This document shows positions 5,797-9,795 of a stretch of 9,795 nt of DNA, one piece after another. The notes under the pieces were generated by a model, which made no database searches, was not told the origin of the DNA, and saw nothing but the letters and a program-made list of their open reading frames with translations. The stretch's first letter is position 1; every line of letters starts with the position of its first letter. The stretch covers positions 1-9,795 of the forward strand of contig CAJTVA010000050.1 in assembly GCA_910579585.1 (NCBI GenBank), in the 5' to 3' direction. Source of the DNA: an uncultured Christensenella sp. (GTDB lineage: Bacteria > Bacillota > Clostridia > Christensenellales > Borkfalkiaceae). The position numbers were made by a program, and so were the translations under genes.

Positions 5797-7451
5797 ATTT
5801 CACCAGCAAGGAATTTGACGTCTTTTTCGGAGACTTCGAAGAAAGAAAATATTCCGTCGCCCTCGATGCCCGCGGCGGTTACGCCCGAAAGATAGTAAAT
5901 AGTAGCGGTAAGAAGCTCGACGCTTTTAAGCATTTCAAGCTTGCCCTCTTCCGCAAGCTGGTCGTAGAGAAGCTCGGCGGTTTCGGCGAACTCGTCGCCG
6001 TATTCGTCGTTCAGGACCGAAAAGTGCGCAACGAGCCTTGCGTACGCTTGCATAAAAAGCTTTCTTTTAGTTCTGCCGAGAGCCAAAGCGCACGTGGATA
6101 CGCGCTTATAGACGTTGCAGATGACCACTCCGAAGCAGTCGAACCTGTTGCGTTCGGCAAGGGAAATCAAAACGTCAATCTTCATTTTGTCGTCCGCAAA
6201 CGCGTCGAGAAGAAGGTTTCTTACTATATAGTCCAAATCGGCTTTAACCGCAACCTGCGCCGCAAGCAGTCTTAATTCCGCACTGCCCGTGCCCTCGGTT
6301 TCGTCAAAGCACCATTTTACGCACTCGGAAAGGTCAATCTCTTCGGTCAGTTTTTTCGCCGCCGCCTTGGAAAGCCGCATATACGCGGCAAGAAGTTTTA
6401 CGGAAGACTCCCTAACCTCGTCGGGCAGGCGGTAGAAATAGCTGAGTTCCTTAATTTCGCCGCTGTCTTTCATTCCGCGCGCGAGCCTGTAATAGTATTT
6501 TGCGGTCACGGCGTTAGGATAAACGGTGCACAGTTTGTCGAAAGCGTCGAAACAATCTTCGTACTTACCGCAGTTGAACGCGGCAACCGCTTTGAAGTAC
6601 ATAATGTTCATATCGTATTCAAACTCGCCGCCGAGCTTTGAAAACAGCCCGAACGCTTCCTCGTGCATATTGTTTTCACAGCACACCGTGGCGATTTTGT
6701 ATATGCTTTCGGAGTCGTTAATCTCCATTTTAAGAAGCTTTTGGGCGAGCTGTTTCGCGTCGTCCTTTTTGCCCGCCTCGGTCTTGACAGCGGCTAGCGT
6801 AGTCATAGCCTGAACGTCGTCGGGGTACTTTTCGAGCATTTTAAGGCATTCTTGCTCCGCTTCTTCGCACCTGTCCGAAATTATCTTGCACATTGCGATA
6901 TAGTTGCGCGCGGTGAGATACTTCGGGTTACCCTTGGAAACCTTTTCGAACTCTTCCACGGCTTTATCGAACTCGCCCGCTTTCATATGCGTTATGCCGT
7001 CCGAAAGATACTCAGAACAGTCCTCCAATTCGGGCGGGTAAGAAAATTTAAGCGGGTTTTCCTCCTCGCCGATAAAGTCCTTTAAAATCTCCTCGCGCAT
7101 TTCGGGGTCGATTTCGTTGCTTTCGGAGAGGAGTTTATTATAGTAGTAAGCCGAATAGTGCTCGTTGCCGAGGTTCATATAACTGACGGCAAGCCCCTCG
7201 TAGCAGTCGGACAAATCGGCGAAGCCGGCTTCGTCCAGATACTTGAACCAGCCGTTCACGCACTTTTCATATAGCCCCATATCGTCGTAAATCTCGGCGT
7301 AGAGCATAAGCGACTCGTCGTCGTTACCGTTGAGCGCAGCGTTTTTGTTGAGCATTTTCAACGCTTGTATATAGTTGTGTTCGTCAACCAGGTCGGCGGC
7401 AAGCGTTAAAAGCCTGTCTTCGCCCAAATCGATGTCGGATACTTTTTTCAT
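5793..7451 (-). CDS. Uncharacterised TPR-repeat protein coupled to hslO
   Basis: A 552-residue cytoplasmic protein with no signal peptide. Tetratricopeptide-like helix pairs are visible at about residues 13-40, 47-77, 80-110 and 145-175 (YLSDGITHMKAGEFDKAVEE is the clearest). Further pairs lie at about 179-210, 214-242, 248-275 and 283-312. Residues 330-552 are helical but no longer clearly TPR, and end in a hydrophobic patch, LLTATIYYLSGVTAAGI (513-529). It contains 16 cysteines, including an adjacent pair at 257-258. This is of interest next to a redox-regulated chaperone, though no zinc-binding spacing is evident. The start overlaps the hslO stop by 4 bases (ATGA), and the stop overlaps the next gene in the same way. 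TPR proteins usually mediate protein-protein contacts. The partner here is unknown. Confidence 0.85.
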   Translation of the reverse strand: MKKVSDIDLGEDRLLTLAADLVDEHNYIQALKMLNKNAALNGNDDESLMLYAEIYDDMGLYEKCVNGWFKYLDEAGFADLSDCYEGLAVSYMNLGNEHYSAYYYNKLLSESNEIDPEMREEILKDFIGEEENPLKFSYPPELEDCSEYLSDGITHMKAGEFDKAVEEFEKVSKGNPKYLTARNYIAMCKIISDRCEEAEQECLKMLEKYPDDVQAMTTLAAVKTEAGKKDDAKQLAQKLLKMEINDSESIYKIATVCCENNMHEEAFGLFSKLGGEFEYDMNIMYFKAVAAFNCGKYEDCFDAFDKLCTVYPNAVTAKYYYRLARGMKDSGEIKELSYFYRLPDEVRESSVKLLAAYMRLSKAAAKKLTEEIDLSECVKWCFDETEGTGSAELRLLAAQVAVKADLDYIVRNLLLDAFADDKMKIDVLISLAERNRFDCFGVVICNVYKRVSTCALALGRTKRKLFMQAYARLVAHFSVLNDEYGDEFAETAELLYDQLAEEGKLEMLKSVELLTATIYYLSGVTAAGIEGDGIFSFFEVSEKDVKFLAGEI

Positions 7452-8278
7452 ATTACACTTTCGAAGAGAACTTCAATATCATCTCTTGTAAATTCGTAAG
7501 TCGTGTTGCAGTAGTCGCAGTGAACGTTCACCGCGCCCTGCTCGTCGACTATTTTGTTCAGTTCTTTTTTACCGAGGGGCATTAAAACCCCCTCTATTTT
7601 TTTGCGCGAACAATTGCACTTATATGCGGGAAACGAAAGATAAGTTCCCGATTTTTCGGTTTCTTCGCCGAAGTAGGTTTTTATTACGCCGTCCGCGCCG
7701 AGCTTTTCGATAACGTCTGCAACGTGCACGAAATTCTGCATAGCGTTTTCGGCTTTGTCCATATTTTCTTCCGAAGTGCCGGGAAGAAGCTGCATTACGA
7801 CCCCGCCCGCGGCGACGCACTTGCCGCCTTTCATTTTGACGCCGATTGCCACTGCGGTTTCAATCTGCTCGCTCATATGAAAGTACTGCATTAAGTTTTC
7901 GGAAACGTCGTCGCATTTAAGCTCGCACATACCGTTAAAGGGTCTGAACAGTCCGTCCTGCTTGATGACGGTCATAGTGCCGCCTTTAAGTCCGTTTTCC
8001 GCGCCGAAAACGTAGCCGCGGATGTGCCCGTCTTTATCGCCCGAAACGGATACCGTCGCACTGCCGTCGCCCGATTTTACGGTTATGGAAACGGCGCCGC
8101 GCTCAGACTTCAAACAGCCCGCCATATACGCGCAAGCCGTCAAAAGTCCGCCGAGCATTACGGCGGAAGCTTCGTCGAGGTTGTGTATTTTTATCGCGTC
8201 GTTTACAAGCTCGGTCGTGTCGAGAACCGACAGCGAAACCTGCAACCCGTAAACGAGAGATTTGTAAAGTTTATTCAT
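7448..8278 (-). CDS. hslO: Hsp33 redox-regulated chaperone
   Basis: Cytoplasmic holdase switched on by oxidation: zinc is released, disulfides form and the C-terminal domain unfolds. The protein has 276 residues, slightly under the family's roughly 290. The N-terminal domain opens in the family manner, with DTTELVNDAIKIHNL at 20-34 and the stretch SERGAVSITVKSGDG at 58-72. The C-terminal zinc site is complete: Cys221 and Cys223 in KCNCSRKK, Cys254 and Cys257 in VHCDYCNTTYEF. Additional cysteines lie at 49, 55, 118, 122 and 154. The ATG at 8278 fits the family start but has no convincing Shine-Dalgarno, and an intrinsic terminator ends only about 18 bases upstream. It is the first gene of a coupled unit with the TPR and HEAT-like genes. 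In Bacillus hslO follows coaX; here that neighbour is absent. Confidence 0.95.
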   Translation of the reverse strand: MNKLYKSLVYGLQVSLSVLDTTELVNDAIKIHNLDEASAVMLGGLLTACAYMAGCLKSERGAVSITVKSGDGSATVSVSGDKDGHIRGYVFGAENGLKGGTMTVIKQDGLFRPFNGMCELKCDDVSENLMQYFHMSEQIETAVAIGVKMKGGKCVAAGGVVMQLLPGTSEENMDKAENAMQNFVHVADVIEKLGADGVIKTYFGEETEKSGTYLSFPAYKCNCSRKKIEGVLMPLGKKELNKIVDEQGAVNVHCDYCNTTYEFTRDDIEVLFESVI

Positions 8279-8296
8279 ATTTGCGGTTCAAAAAAT

Positions 8297-8323
8297 AATA
8301 CTGCGACTTTAAGCCGCAGTATT
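8297..8323 (-). terminator. Intrinsic terminator between the membrane-protein gene and hslO
   Basis: Inverted repeat AATACTGCG (8297-8305) and CGCAGTATT (8315-8323). On the minus strand a G-U and a C-G pair extend it to 11 bp around a TTAAA loop, and ATTTTTT follows. It starts 7 bases past the TAA of the membrane-protein gene. The plus strand also shows a T-run after the stem, but no plus-strand gene uses it. Confidence 0.85.
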
Positions 8324-8330
8324 TTTAAAA

Positions 8331-9572
8331 TTATTTTAAAAGATTTGCAGCGCTGATTTTTTTCTTTTTCTTACCTTTCTTGCCGACTTCGTCCGTCAAC
8401 GCGCGCTCTCTTTCGGCAAAAAGTTTGTTATATTCCGCATAAACCGTATCGTTTTTGTGCGCGTCCTCGTAGGAAGCGACTTCCGCGCCGAGCTTGTCCC
8501 TGCCCGCTTTTACGGCGGCGATATTTTCACGCGTGAAGGTTTTGCCGATACCCGCAACCGCGGCTTCCGCGGCAATGGGCAGTATGGGGCGGGAGATAAG
8601 TTCGCTTTTGCCCGCGGCAAGAAGTTCCCTTGCGCGCTGTTTGTCGTCCTCAATGACCTCTTCCTGAGTGCGCGCCGCTTTTTTATCTTCTTCGGCGGCT
8701 TTAATCGTGGGGTTGATGTACGCGTCGAAAACCGATTGAGTAAACGCCGTCCAGCACAGGAGTATAAACGAGAACCCGATGAATACGAACACGATGTATG
8801 AGATAACCCTGACCACTCCGCCTATCATAAACAGCCAGACGGGTATTAAGGAGAAGCCGACCATAAAAACCGTCCTAAGAACTGAACCGACGAGAAGAAT
8901 GAACGAGTTTTTATAAAGGTCTTTAAACTTAACCTTGTAAGTCGTTCCGACCGCGTATTGCCAGGCGCTGAAAATTCCGACTAAAACCGTAGCGATGATT
9001 ATGAACACGAACGCGGTAATCGCACCGGCGGAGTTTCCGCCCGTTGCCGAAACGATTTTCGACCAATCGCCGACAAGAAAAGTCGCGTACAGGAACAGCA
9101 TAAAGACCGTAACGGGCAGAACGGTGCTTAAATAATTCACTTTAACGCCGTGGAAGAAACCTTTAAGCGTGAACTGACCGTGGGTATTGATAATCCGCCT
9201 TATGGAATAGCCTGCGCCGGCAACGCCTATCGCCGCGATAAAGCCCGAAAGTACGAGCGCCGCGTAAAAGAGAATGTCGGCTGAAAGCGTAACCCTTTCC
9301 GCAAGCCCCGAAACGTCGGAATAATACGGGAAAAGTATACTCGTGTTAAGCGGGTAAACATTCCCCAAAAGCTGGATATACGACGAGCGGAAAAACAGCA
9401 AAACTATCGCGGGTGCAAACGTAATCAGCACGAAAACATTGATTAAAACCAGCTTTAAAAAATTGGATTTGAAAATGTACCAGGTATCGCTCCACCTGCC
9501 TTGGGGAACGCTGGTTCTGGAATAATCGTCGGCAACTTCGTTGCCTTCAAGATTGTTTACCTCAAGCGCCAT
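8331..9572 (-). CDS. Six-helix integral membrane protein with charged C-terminal tail, unknown function
   Basis: A 413-residue protein without a cleavable signal. Residues 1-38 are soluble. GRWSDTWYIFKSNFLKLVLINV (25-46) leads into the first helix, a pattern vaguely like the YesL/DUF624 group, though I would not assign it. Hydrophobic helices lie at about 39-61, 99-121, 146-167, 183-204, 223-247 and 249-275. Residues 285-413 form a long soluble tail, acidic/Lys-rich and probably helical (290-325, 350-395), ending in a GKKGKKKKK cluster (397-405). By the positive-inside rule the tail should be cytoplasmic. The ATG has AAGG about 8 bases upstream and lies just downstream of a strong sigma-A promoter. 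A terminator follows, so it is likely a single-gene transcript. Its role could be transport, membrane organisation or signalling; nothing in the sequence decides this. Confidence 0.82.
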   Translation of the reverse strand: MALEVNNLEGNEVADDYSRTSVPQGRWSDTWYIFKSNFLKLVLINVFVLITFAPAIVLLFFRSSYIQLLGNVYPLNTSILFPYYSDVSGLAERVTLSADILFYAALVLSGFIAAIGVAGAGYSIRRIINTHGQFTLKGFFHGVKVNYLSTVLPVTVFMLFLYATFLVGDWSKIVSATGGNSAGAITAFVFIIIATVLVGIFSAWQYAVGTTYKVKFKDLYKNSFILLVGSVLRTVFMVGFSLIPVWLFMIGGVVRVISYIVFVFIGFSFILLCWTAFTQSVFDAYINPTIKAAEEDKKAARTQEEVIEDDKQRARELLAAGKSELISRPILPIAAEAAVAGIGKTFTRENIAAVKAGRDKLGAEVASYEDAHKNDTVYAEYNKLFAERERALTDEVGKKGKKKKKISAANLLK

Positions 9573-9601
9573 AAATAAAACCTTAATAAATTTCTCAGCT
9601 G

Positions 9602-9630
9602 ATTATAACATACCCGCAAAATTTTTTCAA
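9602..9630 (-). promoter_or_regulatory. Strong sigma-A promoter for the membrane-protein gene
   Basis: On the minus strand TTGAAA (9630-9625) is separated by exactly 17 bases from a perfect TATAAT (9607-9602). A TG one base before the -10 makes it an extended -10. A-rich DNA precedes it. Transcription should start near 9595, giving a leader of about 23 bases with an AAGG ribosome site before the ATG at 9572. It lies just downstream of the terminator at 9658-9688, which insulates it. Confidence 0.85.
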
Positions 9631-9657
9631 CCTTTTTAGCGCACAATGAAAAAAATA

Positions 9658-9688
9658 CGCCCGCGCGTAGAATGAGTACGCGCGGGCG
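9658..9688 (-). terminator. Strong intrinsic terminator ending the right-edge transcript
   Basis: Perfect 12-bp GC-rich stem CGCCCGCGCGTA (9658-9669) and TACGCGCGGGCG (9677-9688) with a 7-base loop. On the minus strand it is followed by TATTTTTTT. It ends a minus-strand transcript that includes the structured element at 9705-9795 and comes from beyond the right edge. Confidence 0.9.
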
Positions 9689-9704
9689 GATTGGGTTTTA
9701 AATT

Positions 9705-9795
9705 ATCCGTAGCCCGAAAGCAGGCGGTTTGAAATTTATAAGAACCACATTATTTCATTTTAAACCGAGGATGCACTACTTGCGTCTTTCGGGCT
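9705..9795 (-). ncRNA. Structured, apparently non-coding RNA element upstream of a terminator (partial?)
   Basis: No open frame of note. On the minus strand the outer arms AGCCCGAAAG (9795-9786) and CTTTCGGGCT (9720-9711) form a perfect 10-bp closing stem. Inside, CGGTTT/AAACCG (9767-9762, 9730-9725) and GAAAT/ATTTC (9756-9752, 9735-9731) form an inner hairpin. An 18-base asymmetric strand (9785-9768, GCAAGTAGTGCATCC core) faces only 4 bases. The 3' closing arm plus ACGGAT (9716-9705) can instead pair with ATCCGCCCG (9691-9683), which overlaps the terminator's 5' arm. This is the layout of an attenuator or riboswitch. It could also be the 3' part of a small RNA such as a 6S-like RNA. I do not recognise a known class, and the element touches the window edge. 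Confidence 0.4.

Noticed and set aside
8024..8356. 110-codon plus-strand frame spanning the hslO start and the terminator
   Set aside because: It is antisense to the conserved Hsp33 N-terminus, crosses a strong terminator hairpin, and its product resembles nothing.
8375..8400. TTGACG near 8399-8394 on the minus strand as a -35 for hslO
   Set aside because: No acceptable -10 hexamer lies 16-18 bases downstream; the sequence there is AGGTAAGAAA in a lysine-coding run.
4271..9688. The two GC-rich stems starting CGCCCGC (4271 and 9658) as copies of one repeat family
   Set aside because: Only the first seven bases of the arms agree. Both are simply GC-rich terminator stems followed by U-tracts.
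9600..9795. A tRNA or tmRNA end at the right edge, suggested by GGTTC and the closing stem
   Set aside because: There is no CCA end, no anticodon arm and no T-arm loop consensus; the inner hairpin does not fit a cloverleaf.

Overview
The window looks like chromosome from an endospore-forming member of the Bacillota, most likely an uncultured Clostridia lineage with mid-range GC. The evidence is a SpoVT regulator, a SpoVB/YabM-type flippase, two small CotF-like coat proteins, a YabN-type methylase-MazG fusion and an Hsp33 with a Cys-X-Cys/Cys-X-X-Cys zinc centre. All protein genes lie on the minus strand, so transcription runs from right to left. I see no insertion sequence, phage gene, CRISPR array, rRNA or tRNA. 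There is no gene-free stretch over 300 bases.

Right to left. (1) 9705-9795 holds a structured, apparently non-coding element cut by the window edge. It is followed by a strong minus-strand terminator (9658-9688). (2) A clear sigma-A promoter (9602-9630) drives a six-helix membrane protein with a long charged tail (8331-9572), which ends at a terminator (8297-8323). (3) hslO (7448-8278), a 552-residue TPR protein (5793-7451) and a 265-residue HEAT-like protein (4999-5796) are joined by 4-base ATGA overlaps. They look like one translationally coupled unit. (4) Two small CotF-family coat genes (4759-4947 and 4314-4610) follow. They are separated by a 125-base nested inverted repeat and end at a perfect 12-bp terminator stem (4271-4300). 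(5) A possible sigma-G promoter leads into spoVT (3657-4202), the flippase gene (2257-3648), the yabN/mazG fusion (912-2327) and a dihydrouridine synthase (931 to beyond the left edge). These genes are tightly packed or overlapping.

The spoVT-yabM-yabN order is the same as in Bacillus subtilis. From established knowledge, hslO and dusB also lie in the same origin-proximal part of that chromosome, so the window reads as a compacted, rearranged version of that neighbourhood with local insertions (TPR, HEAT-like and coat genes). Functionally it combines spore development (spoVT, coat proteins, flippase) with housekeeping: nucleotide clean-up by MazG, tRNA modification by Dus, and oxidative proteostasis by Hsp33.

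No wholly new system is evident. The items most worth a second look are the attenuator-like RNA at the right edge, the hairpin and inverted repeat around the coat genes, and the uncharacterised TPR and HEAT-like partners coupled to Hsp33.
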